DNA from: Armatimonadota bacterium
GTDB taxonomy: Bacteria > Armatimonadota > HRBIN16
Assembly: GCA_026003195.1 (NCBI GenBank)
Contig: BPGU01000002.1
Span: forward strand, 62,001 to 126,000
DNA length: 64,000 nt
Direction: 5' to 3'
Each line of letters begins with the position of its first letter. Positions within the stretch are counted from its first letter, which is position 1. Below, piece after piece: positions 37,667 through 46,409 of the stretch. A program made the position numbers and the translations under genes. Below the pieces are notes generated by a model, which worked only from the letters and a program-made list of their open reading frames with translations, did no database searches and was not told where the DNA came from.

Positions 37667-39787
37667 GTGGAGTTTTGGCGTCAATATCTGATCCTGAAAC
37701 GGCGATGGCGCATCATCGCACTGGTGGTGGTGTTGTGCACCGGTGCGGTGCTAGTGTGGTCACGCAACAGCCCTCAGCAGTACGAAGCCGTCGCCGTCCT
37801 GCGCGAACAACGCCCGATTGGTGAAACAAGCACCGAGATTTACCCTGTTCGCGCCCTGATTAACGACCCGGTGCTGCGTCAGCAGAACCTGCTTCAGCTG
37901 GTGTCCAGCAACACCGTTATCGGGAAGACGATTAGCGACCTGCAGGTTATCCGTCCCAGCATGCTGGAAGGGGAAACACCAGCCGAGCAGATTCTGACCT
38001 TCGGCGGCAAGCTTCGCGTCGAGCCGATACCGAACACCGAATACCTGCGCGTGCGATTACGCGATACCGACCCTCAAAGCGCGCTGACCGGTTTGAGCGT
38101 TCTGGTCGCCAAAGCCACCGAGCGCTATGATGAGCTGTACCAGGGTTCGGTGCGCGCGGAGCGCGAGCGTATCGAGAATGAACTGCTGCCCGCTGCGAAG
38201 GCGGACCTGGAAGCCAAACGCAAGGCACTGGCAGACTACAAGCTGGCGAACCGCATTAGCGGCGACCTCACCTTCCAGACCCAGGTGCTGGTGCAGCGCG
38301 CGGCGCAGTACCGTGCCAACTACGACCAGGCGATGGTCGAGATGGAAGAGGCGAAAGCGCGGCGTATCGCAGCGGAGCAAGAGCTCCGGAGCCGGTACGC
38401 GCGCAACGAATACGAAGAGATGCAGCGCGTAATGGCGACCAACCCGGTACTACAGCAGTTGCGCATTGACCTGGCAAGGGCACAGGCAGAGCTGCAAAAG
38501 GAGCTGCAGACCAAAGCAGAACGCCATCCTGACGTCGTTGCGCTCAAAGCGCAGATTGCGGAAATCGAGGCACGCATGCGCACGGAAAGCGAGCAGATTC
38601 TGAACTCACAGACGCGCTCGCGCAACCCGATTCGTGATGCTGCCCTGGAGGCGTATATCTCCGCGCGCGTGACCGAAGAAGCGGCTGCAAAGCGCGCTCA
38701 GGCATATTACGAGCCTCTACAGCGAGCGATGGCGGACCTCGCCGACATGCCCCGCAAAGAGGCCGGTCTTGCCCGCCATGAACTGGCAGCGCGTACCGCT
38801 GAACAAGTGTACAATCTGTACCTGCAGAAACTGGAAGAGGCGCGCGCTAAGGAGAGAGGCGCACAGGCAGCAACACTGATGCTGCTTGATCCCCCGCAGG
38901 TTTTTGCCGTTCCCAAGCAGACAGGACTGAAGGTCGCGCTGGCGCTGCTGTTGTCGTTGCTGCTGGCAAGCAGTGTTGCGCTGCTGCTCGGGCAGCTGGA
39001 TACCTCAGTACGCACCCCGGAGGAAGCCGAGCGGCTGCTCCAGCTGCCTGTTTTTGCGGTGATACCGTTGATGAAGCCGAATGCCCTCGACAAACAGGAT
39101 GGCTTCACGCCGGTTGGTGCGTCGTACCAGATACTCTCCACCAACCTGTGGTATGCCAGTCGCCAGATGCAAGGTTCTGCAGTGGTGATTGCCAGCGCAG
39201 AGCCTAACGTAGGGCGAAGCTCCACCGCTGCGAACCTTGCCATCACGCTTGCTCGGGATGGAGCCAGAGTGCTGCTGGTGGATGGCGATATGCGTCAGCC
39301 CATCCTGCATACCCGTTTCGGCGTGGATAACTCGCTGGGACTGTCGGACATATTGGCAGGCGAGAAGTCCATCGAAGATGTCGCCGTGCCGACCATGATT
39401 GAAGGGCTCGTACTGATACCCGCAGGTTCGTCGGCGAATAACCCGGTGCGTCTGTTGCGCTCGCCGGCTATGGAGCAGTTTATCGAGCGTACCACACGTC
39501 TGGCGGACTTCGTCATTTTCGACTCGCCAGCAGGCGCGATATTCGCCGACAGCACCCTGATCGCTGCACACGTGAAGAACGTGATTATCGTACATGCAGC
39601 GGGGCAACCCTCCCGAGGTGCAGAAGCCGAATTTCATGCGCGCCTCGAGCAGGTGGGAGCAAACCTGATTGGCGCGGTGTTGAACAAGGTACGCCCTGAG
39701 GACAGCCGCGGCGTCTACTATTACCGTCGCGCCTATCGAGAGCTGGCGCTGCGGCAACCCACGTCGCGCGCCCTACCCCGAGGATAG
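37667..39787 (+). CDS. Wzz/BY-kinase-like protein with an altered Walker A
   Basis: About 706 residues from GTG 37667 (AGGAGG 10 nt upstream; the longer frame overlaps the exporter gene). Order: Wzz chain-length domain with N-terminal helix (IIALVVVLCTGAVLVW), long periplasmic coiled coil (about 150-400), second helix (VALALLLSLLLASSVALLL), then the cytoplasmic BY-kinase domain. The latter has Walker A AEPNVGRSSTAANLA, where the usual GK(S/T)T lysine is Arg517; Walker A' VLLVDGDMRQP; Walker B FVIFDSPAG; and a tyrosine-rich tail (GVYYYRRAYRELALR). It normally controls polymer length and assembly through tyrosine autophosphorylation. The K-to-R change casts doubt on kinase activity, so it may act mainly as a structural co-polymerase. 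Confidence 0.85.
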   Translation: MEFWRQYLILKRRWRIIALVVVLCTGAVLVWSRNSPQQYEAVAVLREQRPIGETSTEIYPVRALINDPVLRQQNLLQLVSSNTVIGKTISDLQVIRPSMLEGETPAEQILTFGGKLRVEPIPNTEYLRVRLRDTDPQSALTGLSVLVAKATERYDELYQGSVRAERERIENELLPAAKADLEAKRKALADYKLANRISGDLTFQTQVLVQRAAQYRANYDQAMVEMEEAKARRIAAEQELRSRYARNEYEEMQRVMATNPVLQQLRIDLARAQAELQKELQTKAERHPDVVALKAQIAEIEARMRTESEQILNSQTRSRNPIRDAALEAYISARVTEEAAAKRAQAYYEPLQRAMADLADMPRKEAGLARHELAARTAEQVYNLYLQKLEEARAKERGAQAATLMLLDPPQVFAVPKQTGLKVALALLLSLLLASSVALLLGQLDTSVRTPEEAERLLQLPVFAVIPLMKPNALDKQDGFTPVGASYQILSTNLWYASRQMQGSAVVIASAEPNVGRSSTAANLAITLARDGARVLLVDGDMRQPILHTRFGVDNSLGLSDILAGEKSIEDVAVPTMIEGLVLIPAGSSANNPVRLLRSPAMEQFIERTTRLADFVIFDSPAGAIFADSTLIAAHVKNVIIVHAAGQPSRGAEAEFHARLEQVGANLIGAVLNKVRPEDSRGVYYYRRAYRELALRQPTSRALPRG

Positions 39788-39890
39788 GAATGGTGAACTC
39801 GGTTCGCCTCGGTTTGCGTAAAAGGAATAGAGGCGTACGAACTCGACACACTGGTTTGGGTTTATTTGGGAGAAGGGAGTTTGAGAGACG

Positions 39891-40598
39891 ATGGCACATG
39901 CGCAAGCGCCTTTGCCGGGCGTGGTGCCTCCCGCCGTGGGAGAGGCAGAAATGCCACGTTTGCAGATAAACGTGCCGGTGCTTGAACTGCCGAGGGTCTA
40001 CCGCCTCGCCAAGCGCGCCCTGGACATCGTGGTAGCGAGTGTGGCACTGGTGCTGCTGGCACCGCTGATGCTTCTCATCGCCATCGCGATCAAGGTGGAC
40101 TCGCCGGGACCTGTGCTCTTCCGACAGGTGCGTATCGGCAGAGGAGGCAAGCCGTTCTGGTTCATCAAGTTTCGCTCGATGGTGAAAAACGCTGAGCAGA
40201 TGAAGAAAGACCTGATGAATCACAATGAGGTGAAGGGCGGTCCGGTTTTCAAAATGCGCAACGACCCGCGCATTACGCGAGTGGGCAGGTTCCTGCGTCG
40301 CTACAGCCTGGATGAACTGCCTCAGCTCATCCATGTGTTGCACGGCGAGATGAGCCTGGTGGGTCCGCGCCCTCCTCTGCCCTCTGAGGTGGCAAATTAC
40401 GGCGAGTGGGAGATGCGCAGGCTCAGCGTCACACCGGGCTTAACTTGCTTGTGGCAAATCAGCGGGCGCAGTGATATCGGCTTCCGCGAATGGATAGAGC
40501 TGGACCACATCTATATCGATACCATGAGTTTCTGGACCGACCTGAAGATTTTGTTGTTCACTGTTCCCGCGGTGATTACCGGTAAAGGAGCCTGTTAA
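39891..40598 (+). CDS. Polyprenyl-phosphate sugar-1-phosphate transferase (initiating)
   Basis: A 235-residue short-form bacterial sugar transferase (WbaP/PglC core without the large N-terminal membrane domain). One membrane segment (DIVVASVALVLLAPLMLLIA) precedes KVDSPGPVLFRQVRIGRGGK, FWFIKFRSM, RRYSLDELPQLIHVLHGEMSLVGPRPPLP and TPGLTCLWQISGRSD, all diagnostic motifs. It loads the first sugar phosphate on undecaprenyl phosphate to begin the repeat unit. It is 103 nt after the kinase-like gene. This type is frequent in exosortase-linked exopolysaccharide loci. Confidence 0.9.
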   Translation: MAHAQAPLPGVVPPAVGEAEMPRLQINVPVLELPRVYRLAKRALDIVVASVALVLLAPLMLLIAIAIKVDSPGPVLFRQVRIGRGGKPFWFIKFRSMVKNAEQMKKDLMNHNEVKGGPVFKMRNDPRITRVGRFLRRYSLDELPQLIHVLHGEMSLVGPRPPLPSEVANYGEWEMRRLSVTPGLTCLWQISGRSDIGFREWIELDHIYIDTMSFWTDLKILLFTVPAVITGKGAC

Positions 40599-40625
40599 CA
40601 AAGTAGCGGTGGATGGGACAGTGGG

Positions 40626-41543
40626 ATGAAAGGGTTCCAGCAGGCTGAGGTTTCACTACAGCGGTCGCATCCTCTGGAGTGGTTCAAATGGAGCCTTGTG
40701 GCGATGCGACCTCGCCAGTGGAGCAAAAATCTATTGCTGTTCGCTGGACTGCTTTTCGCCGAGAAGCTGGGAGATACCACCAGAGTATGGCTCAACCTGC
40801 TGGCGTTCCTCAGCTTCTGCCTGATTTCGGGTGCGGTGTATATCTACAACGACCTTCGGGACGTCGAGGAGGACCGCCTGCACCCACAGAAGCGGCTGCG
40901 CCCCATCGCCTCGGGTAGATTGCCCGCTACGGTTGCAGGTTGGTGGATGACGGGTGCGATGTTGGCCGGGCTGTTGCTGGCTTTCTGGATACGCCCAGCT
41001 TTCGGCTGGCTGGCGGTGCTCTATGTGGTGCTTTCGCTGGCTTATTCGCTCGGTGCGAAGCACATCGTGATCCTGGACGTGTTTTTGATTGCGGCGGGAT
41101 TTGTGTTGCGCGCGCTGGCGGGAGCAGTGGCCATCGACGTGAATATTTCGGGATGGTTACTGGCGTGCACCACCCTGCTCGCGCTCTTCCTGGGCTTCTG
41201 CAAACGCAGGCAGGAGATTATCACGCTGGGCGAGGAGGCAGTCAACCATCGAGTAACTCTGGGAGAATATAGCGTTGGGCTGCTGGACCAGTTCATTTCC
41301 ATAGTCAGCTCGGCAACCATCATCACCTACGCGCTTTACACTATCCAGAGCACGACCGCGGCGCAGCACGAAAACCTGAAGTATACTATTCCACTGGTCA
41401 TGTACGGTATCTTTAGATACCTGTATCTGGTGCATCGGAAGGACCTGGGAGGCGCACCCGAACAGGTGCTCCTCGAGGATAGAGGTATTCAAGCCACTAT
41501 ATTCTTGTGGATAGTGGTGGCGGTGTGGGCAATCTTGCGATAG
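40626..41543 (+). CDS. UbiA-family decaprenyl-phosphate phosphoribosyltransferase-like protein
   Basis: A 305-residue integral membrane prenyl-acceptor transferase. The first Asp-rich motif with its family extension is YNDLRDVEEDRLHPQKRLRP, and the second region is YSLGAKHIVILDVFLIAAGF. This pattern (NDxxDxxxDRxHPxKRxRP, then YS-x-x-x-K) is that of enzymes attaching phosphoribose from PRPP to polyprenyl phosphate, as in mycobacterial arabinan precursor synthesis (Rv3806c type). No DprE1/DprE2 epimerase genes are in the window. It is followed after 9 nt by a GtrA gene. Inferred product: polyprenyl-phospho-pentose for a surface glycan. Confidence 0.82.
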   Translation: MKGFQQAEVSLQRSHPLEWFKWSLVAMRPRQWSKNLLLFAGLLFAEKLGDTTRVWLNLLAFLSFCLISGAVYIYNDLRDVEEDRLHPQKRLRPIASGRLPATVAGWWMTGAMLAGLLLAFWIRPAFGWLAVLYVVLSLAYSLGAKHIVILDVFLIAAGFVLRALAGAVAIDVNISGWLLACTTLLALFLGFCKRRQEIITLGEEAVNHRVTLGEYSVGLLDQFISIVSSATIITYALYTIQSTTAAQHENLKYTIPLVMYGIFRYLYLVHRKDLGGAPEQVLLEDRGIQATIFLWIVVAVWAILR

Positions 41544-41552
41544 GAGATGTGC

Positions 41553-42026
41553 ATGAACGGTATCTGGCTCCACAATTGGGTATCAGGACAACTGCAGAGG
41601 AAAGGTGTCCGGCAGTTCATCAAGTTCTGCATCGTGGGCACGAGCAGCACGCTTATCGATTTCGCTGTGGCGAACGTGGCGTACTACCTGTTGAACGTGC
41701 GCCCCGCTGCGCTGGCGAGTGTGATGGGGTTCTGTGTGGCAGTGGTCAACGGTTACATCTGGAACAGCCACTGGACGTTCCGCGACCGCGTACGCGGTGC
41801 GGTACATGAGGAGTTCTTCCGTTTTGTGGCGGTGAATATCGTGGGGGCGACGCTGAACTATACTATCGTCAGCGCCGTGCTCCTGCTCGATCATCACGAC
41901 CCCCATCCCAAGTGGGTATTCAATGGAGCAAAGATGCTGGCTACAGGCATCGTGGTTTTCTGGAACTTTTTCGCCAACAGGCACTGGACGTTTGGCAGTC
42001 GGAAAGGAGCAGTGAAGACACCATGA
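41553..42026 (+). CDS. GtrA-family membrane protein
   Basis: A 157-residue four-helix GtrA/DPMS-flippase family protein. It shows QFIKFCIVGTSSTLIDFAVA, VMGFCVAVVNGYIWNSHWTF and GIVVFWNFFANRHWTFGS, the family signature. Members are thought to help move polyprenyl-phosphate-linked sugars across the membrane. Position right after the UbiA-type transferase recalls the mycobacterial pairing of GtrA-like Rv3789 with arabinan donor synthesis. ATG 41553 is chosen over the ATG at 41547 because AGGAG is then 6 nt away instead of touching. The stop overlaps the exosortase ATG (ATGA). Confidence 0.88.
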   Translation: MNGIWLHNWVSGQLQRKGVRQFIKFCIVGTSSTLIDFAVANVAYYLLNVRPAALASVMGFCVAVVNGYIWNSHWTFRDRVRGAVHEEFFRFVAVNIVGATLNYTIVSAVLLLDHHDPHPKWVFNGAKMLATGIVVFWNFFANRHWTFGSRKGAVKTP

Positions 42027-42895
42027 ACGAAGCGCGAACGGGAAAACTGCTGGGTGTTCCTGCGGGACGCCTTCTTCAGAACCCGCTGGTGTGGGCTGGA
42101 GCGGGTGTACTTGTTGCACTCGCAGTGGTCTACTACTCGGTGTTTGACTACTGGCAGTACAACTGGTTTCGCTCGAACGGTTATTATTCACACGGTATAC
42201 TGGTGCCGTTCCTGGCGTTATATATGGTCTGGATGCGACGCGAAGAGCTGCGTCAAGCAGAGGCTCGCCCCAGCTCAGGGGGGCTGGTAGTGGTGCTCAT
42301 CGCCCTGGCGTTGCGTGTTCTGGGGCATTTGACGCAATCCTCTACTCTCTCTTCACTGTCGTTCCTGCTGCTGGTATACGGTGTGGTGGCATCGTTGCTG
42401 GGATGGCACATCGTGCGCCTGGTATGGTTCCCTATTTTGTTCCTGGGCTTTATGATGCCTCTGCCATCCACCATCTTTGACGAGATCTCTCAACCCGCTC
42501 AGGAATGGTCCACCATCATCGCCAATGTCATACTCAAAACGATAGGCTATGAAACCCATCGCGTGGGCAACGTGATCTACATTCCCGGTGGATTTGACCT
42601 GGACGTCGGCGTTCCTTGCAGCGGCTTCAAGATGCTGGTCTCGATGGCAACCTTCGCCTTCTTCTTTGCGTATTATATCCGCGTCGAGCTCTGGCGACAG
42701 GTGTTGCTAGTGGTGCTGGCACTGCCTCTTGCACTGGTGATTAACGGCTTGCGTATCGCGCTCATCGGCATTGTGGGCACCAAATTTGGCGAAGCGGCAG
42801 GTTACGACTTCCACGACTGGAGTGGCTATCTGGTGCTGGTGGTGGCGTTCGCCGTACTCTTTCAACTGGGGAGGTGGCTGGGATGGCAACGATAG
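42023..42895 (+). CDS. Exosortase (PEP-CTERM sorting transpeptidase)
   Basis: A 290-residue multi-helix protein. The exosortase triad is present: Cys199 in DVGVPCSGFKML, Arg244 in NGLRIALIG and His264 in DFHDWSGYLV. About eight hydrophobic segments are visible. It should cleave PEP-CTERM tails at the inner membrane and attach or release the proteins. A target candidate is encoded at 24378-24965. It overlaps gtrA by 4 nt and epsI by 13 nt, so it is part of the exopolysaccharide operon. Confidence 0.92.
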   Translation: MNEARTGKLLGVPAGRLLQNPLVWAGAGVLVALAVVYYSVFDYWQYNWFRSNGYYSHGILVPFLALYMVWMRREELRQAEARPSSGGLVVVLIALALRVLGHLTQSSTLSSLSFLLLVYGVVASLLGWHIVRLVWFPILFLGFMMPLPSTIFDEISQPAQEWSTIIANVILKTIGYETHRVGNVIYIPGGFDLDVGVPCSGFKMLVSMATFAFFFAYYIRVELWRQVLLVVLALPLALVINGLRIALIGIVGTKFGEAAGYDFHDWSGYLVLVVAFAVLFQLGRWLGWQR

Positions 42896-43560
42896 TCTCT
42901 TCGGAACAATTGCGCAACCCTGCTCTGCGTCGGAATCTGTGGGTGATCCTCGTGCTGAGCACAGTGGTAGCAGTGCTCGTACTGACCCTTCCCCCTCTCA
43001 GGGGCAAGGTGCTTCGCGATATCGACGATGCTTTGATCCCCTTCCAGCTGGGCGGATGGGTTGGTCAACGCTACGACATGGGCGCGCAAGTCTTTGAGGC
43101 GCTGCGTCCCGATGCCATTGTATCCAGGCACTATTTCAACGAAAAGGGACAACAACTGGATTTTGTTCTGCTGGCAGGCACGCACGCAGAAACCTTCCAT
43201 AACCCCCACGCCTGCTTCCCCAGCCAGGGCTGGAAGCTGGAAAAAGAGCGAAAGATAGAGTTCAGTGTGCCCGGCGTGGATAAACCTTTTCACGCTCGCC
43301 TTTTCAGTGTAGACAACAACGGCAGGAAAGCAACGGTCATCTACTGGTTCCGTACGCCTTTCGGCACTACCGGCTCGATGGGACTGGCTCGCGTTTCCAC
43401 CTACACGGCACGCCTCATCGGGATGGAACGTCAGCAGACGTTCTTCTTCCGGTTTATTGTTCCGTCTTCAGGAGACACCCAGCAGGATGTAGAGACTATC
43501 CGGCAGTTCGCCGCCGAGCTGTTTGGTGCGCTGAAGCAGACACTGCCAGAGGTGGTATAG
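42883..43560 (+). CDS. epsI: EpsI family exosortase-associated protein
   Basis: A 225-residue protein with one N-terminal membrane helix (LWVILVLSTVVAVLVLTLP) and a periplasmic EpsI domain. The signature ETFHNPHACFPSQGWKLEKE is followed by a beta-rich part with VIYWFRTPFGTTGSM. EpsI is fused or adjacent to many exosortases and is needed for exopolysaccharide output, by an unknown mechanism. ATG 42883 has GGGGAGG 8 nt upstream. It is the last gene of the operon; a hairpin follows immediately. Confidence 0.88.
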   Translation: MATIVSSEQLRNPALRRNLWVILVLSTVVAVLVLTLPPLRGKVLRDIDDALIPFQLGGWVGQRYDMGAQVFEALRPDAIVSRHYFNEKGQQLDFVLLAGTHAETFHNPHACFPSQGWKLEKERKIEFSVPGVDKPFHARLFSVDNNGRKATVIYWFRTPFGTTGSMGLARVSTYTARLIGMERQQTFFFRFIVPSSGDTQQDVETIRQFAAELFGALKQTLPEVV

Positions 43561-43564
43561 ACAA

Positions 43565-43603
43565 GGAGGGCGCCGGGTTGTTGCTCCACCCATTACGCCC
43601 TCC
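43565..43603. terminator. Hairpin between the exopolysaccharide operon and beta-mannosidase
   Basis: GGAGGGCG (43565-43572) pairs perfectly with CGCCCTCC (43596-43603); a smaller GGGT/ACCC pair lies inside. It is located between convergent genes. No T-run is present, so intrinsic termination is weakly supported. Confidence 0.45.
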
Positions 43604-43633
43604 GAATCCTTAGCGATTGGTTCTCGTCATGCC

Positions 43634-46171
43634 CTACCCCTTTACCTCCATCTCTACCCTGTCCACATGCAAGCCCCCTATCTGTATCTGTCGGGGATCA
43701 CAGGGCTCGGGGCAGGTGAAATCTACCGTGCGAGGCTCACTGGGCAACAGGAACAGATAGTTATCGCTCACCTGCACAGCGTCCTGCGGAAACACCAGAT
43801 GCACGAAGTGCGCATATTGATCCGAGCGCAGTGTGCACTCCCACTCGCACCCCTCCTGTCCCTTCAAGGTAAACACCGCCTGCACCGTCGCCTTCGGCAT
43901 CTGCAGGTGCTTCCACTCCGTGAAGAAGTGCACGTTGTCGGGAGCAGTGTGACCGCGCTTCACCTGCACCACCAGAAACTCATTATTGGGGTCTTTCGCG
44001 GGCGCAAGCCGTAACAGCTGCTGGCTGCTATTGGCTGGCACATGCGCAGTATGCTCTTGTTCCTCTATCATGCCACCATCCAAACGCAGCCTGCGGATGC
44101 GCAACACGCTGCATGCCTTCTGCAACCGGTCGTTCACGCCCCACAAGGTCACCGAGCCGTCCTCCTCCTGTCGGAAGGTGTACAACAACGGTGCGAAGGC
44201 TCGGGTCACGTAGTGATAGGAGCCTTTCGGGTTCAGGTAGTAGTCGATCACGCTCCACGAGATGCCAGGCCAGCAGTCGTTCAGCTGCCAGAAGAGCGCA
44301 CCACTGCACTCGAACTTGCGCCTGCGGTAATGCTCGATGCCGAACTTTAGCCCCTCCGCCTGCACGAGCTGCGACAGCAGCACGAACTCCTGAATGTCCT
44401 TTGGCTGCCACACGTGCGCCTCGAACATCTTCTCCTTGCGGGAGGTATCGGGGTCCTTGATGCGGTACAGGAAGCCTTCACTGTCATAGAAGAACTGCTC
44501 GGGTGGAATGTTGCGTTGCAGGGTGCGCAGGGCAGGTGCGCCGTGCATCCCGAATTCACTGATAAATCGCCCCTTGTCGTGCGCGTAATGGCGGTAAGAG
44601 ACGCCCTCCGGTGTGGGGTTCGAACGAGGCTCCTCGCGACTGGTTCGCGGGTAAATCATACCCGCCCATACCTGCCAGTTGTGCTTATCACCCGCCTTGT
44701 CGCTGTTGGCGTCGTCGCCGCCCCAGGGACTGCCGTGCCAGTAGAGACGCGAAGGGTCATGCTGGGCACAAGCCTGCGGAAGTACCTCGTCGTAAATGCG
44801 CTTGCCAAAGAAGGGAAACTCGGGCTCGTTCCAGTGAATCATGCTGTCAATCCACTGGTTCTCATTGTTGCCGCACCACAGGGCGATGCACGGGTGGTTG
44901 CGCAGCTGCTTCAACACCACCCCCGCCTCGCGCTGCACCTCTTGGACGAAACCCTCGTCATTGTCAGGATAGGCGGCGCAGCTGAACATGAAGTCCTGCC
45001 AGACCAGCAAGCCCATCTCGTCACAGGCGTTGTAGAACTCGGGCGACTCGTAGATGCCCCCACCCCACACGCGCAGCATGTTCATCTTGGCGTCGCGCGC
45101 CATCTGCACCAGTTTGCGATAGCGTTCGGCGGGGATGGAGCCTATCAGGTTGTCGGCGGGTATCCAGTCTGCCCCCTTCGCAAAGAGCTTCACACCGTTC
45201 AGCACGAAGGTAAAGTTCGTGGTGTCCGGTTCTAGCCCGGGCGATTGGTCTACCTCAATGGTGCGCACGCCGAAGCGCACAGAGTCGGAGTGCACCACTT
45301 TCGAACCGTCCAGCAGTTCCGCCTCTACGGTATAAAGGTGTGGCGTACCCAGGTCGTGTGTCCACCATAGCTGGGGCGTTTCCATCCACAACGTGGTTTC
45401 CGCCTTGCCGTCGATCACTGGCGCGCTCACGCGCCAGTCCTGCCCGTGGTCGCGCACGAAAAAGTTGACCACCAGCGGACGATCGTCTTCGCCGATGCGT
45501 TCTATCTCTGCGCTCAGACGCACCTCTGCCCCATTTTCAGTGAGGCGCGTGGTGTACGCAAACAGATGGGCGATTCGCGCCACCGAGTGCGCCTCCAGCC
45601 AAACCGGCCGCCACACGCCGACGGTGACGAAACGAGGTCCCCAGTCCCAGCCCCAGTTCATCTGCGCTTTGCGCACCCACACGCGCGGCTTGTAAAACGC
45701 CGCCCAGTAGCGCGAGACGTCCTTCTTCTCCGCCTCCAGCACCACCGGGTGGAAGCAGATTGCCAGCGTGTTCTCCTCGCCACGGCGCAGGTGTGGGGTG
45801 ACATCGAAGCGATACGGCGTAAACATGTTCTGCGCGGAGCCCACCTTCTCGCCGTTCAGGTAGACGTCCGCCAGGGTATCCAGCCCCTCGAAAACGAGGT
45901 CCAATCGCTCGCCCTGCATGTCTGCGGGCACGGCGAAGCGGGTGCGATACCACCACTCATAGTCCTCCACCCAACCACAGGCTTCGGGGTTCTCGTCGTA
46001 GTAGGGGTCGGGCAAGATACCCGCGCGAATCAGTGCGGTATGAACATCACCGGGTACATCCACTGCGATGGCATCACGCTCGGGGAAGTCTTCGCGATGC
46101 GCCCCTCTTTGTATGCCTTGTCCGGGCTCAAAGTAGAAAAGATTCCAGACGCCGTTGAGAGATAACTGCAT
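43634..46171 (-). CDS. Beta-mannosidase (GH2)
   Basis: An 845-residue GH2 enzyme. The N-terminal jelly-roll has SLNGVWNLFYFEPGQG, YEWWYRTRF, FEGLDTLADVYLNGEKVG and NWGWDWGPRFV, all typical of beta-mannosidases. The barrel has NMLRVWGGGIYESPEFYNACDEMGLLVWQDFMF, the acid/base Glu in CGNNENQ and the nucleophile Glu in FISEFGMHG. There is no signal peptide, so it probably hydrolyses manno-oligosaccharides after uptake. A promoter lies at 46198-46227 and AAGGAGG precedes the ATG. It may feed mannose to the AGE-type epimerase at 5.3 kb. Confidence 0.92.
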   Translation of the reverse strand: MQLSLNGVWNLFYFEPGQGIQRGAHREDFPERDAIAVDVPGDVHTALIRAGILPDPYYDENPEACGWVEDYEWWYRTRFAVPADMQGERLDLVFEGLDTLADVYLNGEKVGSAQNMFTPYRFDVTPHLRRGEENTLAICFHPVVLEAEKKDVSRYWAAFYKPRVWVRKAQMNWGWDWGPRFVTVGVWRPVWLEAHSVARIAHLFAYTTRLTENGAEVRLSAEIERIGEDDRPLVVNFFVRDHGQDWRVSAPVIDGKAETTLWMETPQLWWTHDLGTPHLYTVEAELLDGSKVVHSDSVRFGVRTIEVDQSPGLEPDTTNFTFVLNGVKLFAKGADWIPADNLIGSIPAERYRKLVQMARDAKMNMLRVWGGGIYESPEFYNACDEMGLLVWQDFMFSCAAYPDNDEGFVQEVQREAGVVLKQLRNHPCIALWCGNNENQWIDSMIHWNEPEFPFFGKRIYDEVLPQACAQHDPSRLYWHGSPWGGDDANSDKAGDKHNWQVWAGMIYPRTSREEPRSNPTPEGVSYRHYAHDKGRFISEFGMHGAPALRTLQRNIPPEQFFYDSEGFLYRIKDPDTSRKEKMFEAHVWQPKDIQEFVLLSQLVQAEGLKFGIEHYRRRKFECSGALFWQLNDCWPGISWSVIDYYLNPKGSYHYVTRAFAPLLYTFRQEEDGSVTLWGVNDRLQKACSVLRIRRLRLDGGMIEEQEHTAHVPANSSQQLLRLAPAKDPNNEFLVVQVKRGHTAPDNVHFFTEWKHLQMPKATVQAVFTLKGQEGCEWECTLRSDQYAHFVHLVFPQDAVQVSDNYLFLLPSEPRTVDFTCPEPCDPRQIQIGGLHVDRVEMEVKG

Positions 46172-46197
46172 ATCCCTACCTCCTTGCCTACTGCATA

Positions 46198-46227
46198 GTT
46201 ATACAGGAGCTGGGGCAAGTTCGTCAA
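46198..46227 (-). promoter_or_regulatory. Promoter of the beta-mannosidase gene
   Basis: On the minus strand: TTGACG (46227-46222), 18-bp spacer, TATAAC (46203-46198). Confidence 0.6.
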
Positions 46228-46242
46228 GACTGTGCGGATTAC

Positions 46243-46263
46243 GAGGGCGAGGCTCCCGCCGAG
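46243..46263 (+). repeat. Dispersed 24-bp element, copy 4 (partial)
   Basis: GAGGGCGAGGCTCCC followed by GCCGAG, matching the elements near 21.8-22.0 kb. Intergenic, between the beta-mannosidase promoter and the tricorn-like gene. Confidence 0.5.
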
Positions 46264-46409
46264 TAGACAAGGGCGTGCAAATGCTTCGCGGCACTTGTAT
46301 GTGCTTCAATCGCTGGCGGCGAGCACAGACATCTGTAGCAGGCATAGCAGACATCAAGGACGAATATGGTGCTATCCTTACTGCAGGACGGAGGTCATCG
46401 AAGCACAGG

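Noticed and set aside
43565-43603. Counting the GGAGGGCG hairpin arm as another copy of the dispersed 24-bp element
   Set aside because: Only the first 8 bases match; the GAGGCTCC core is missing.
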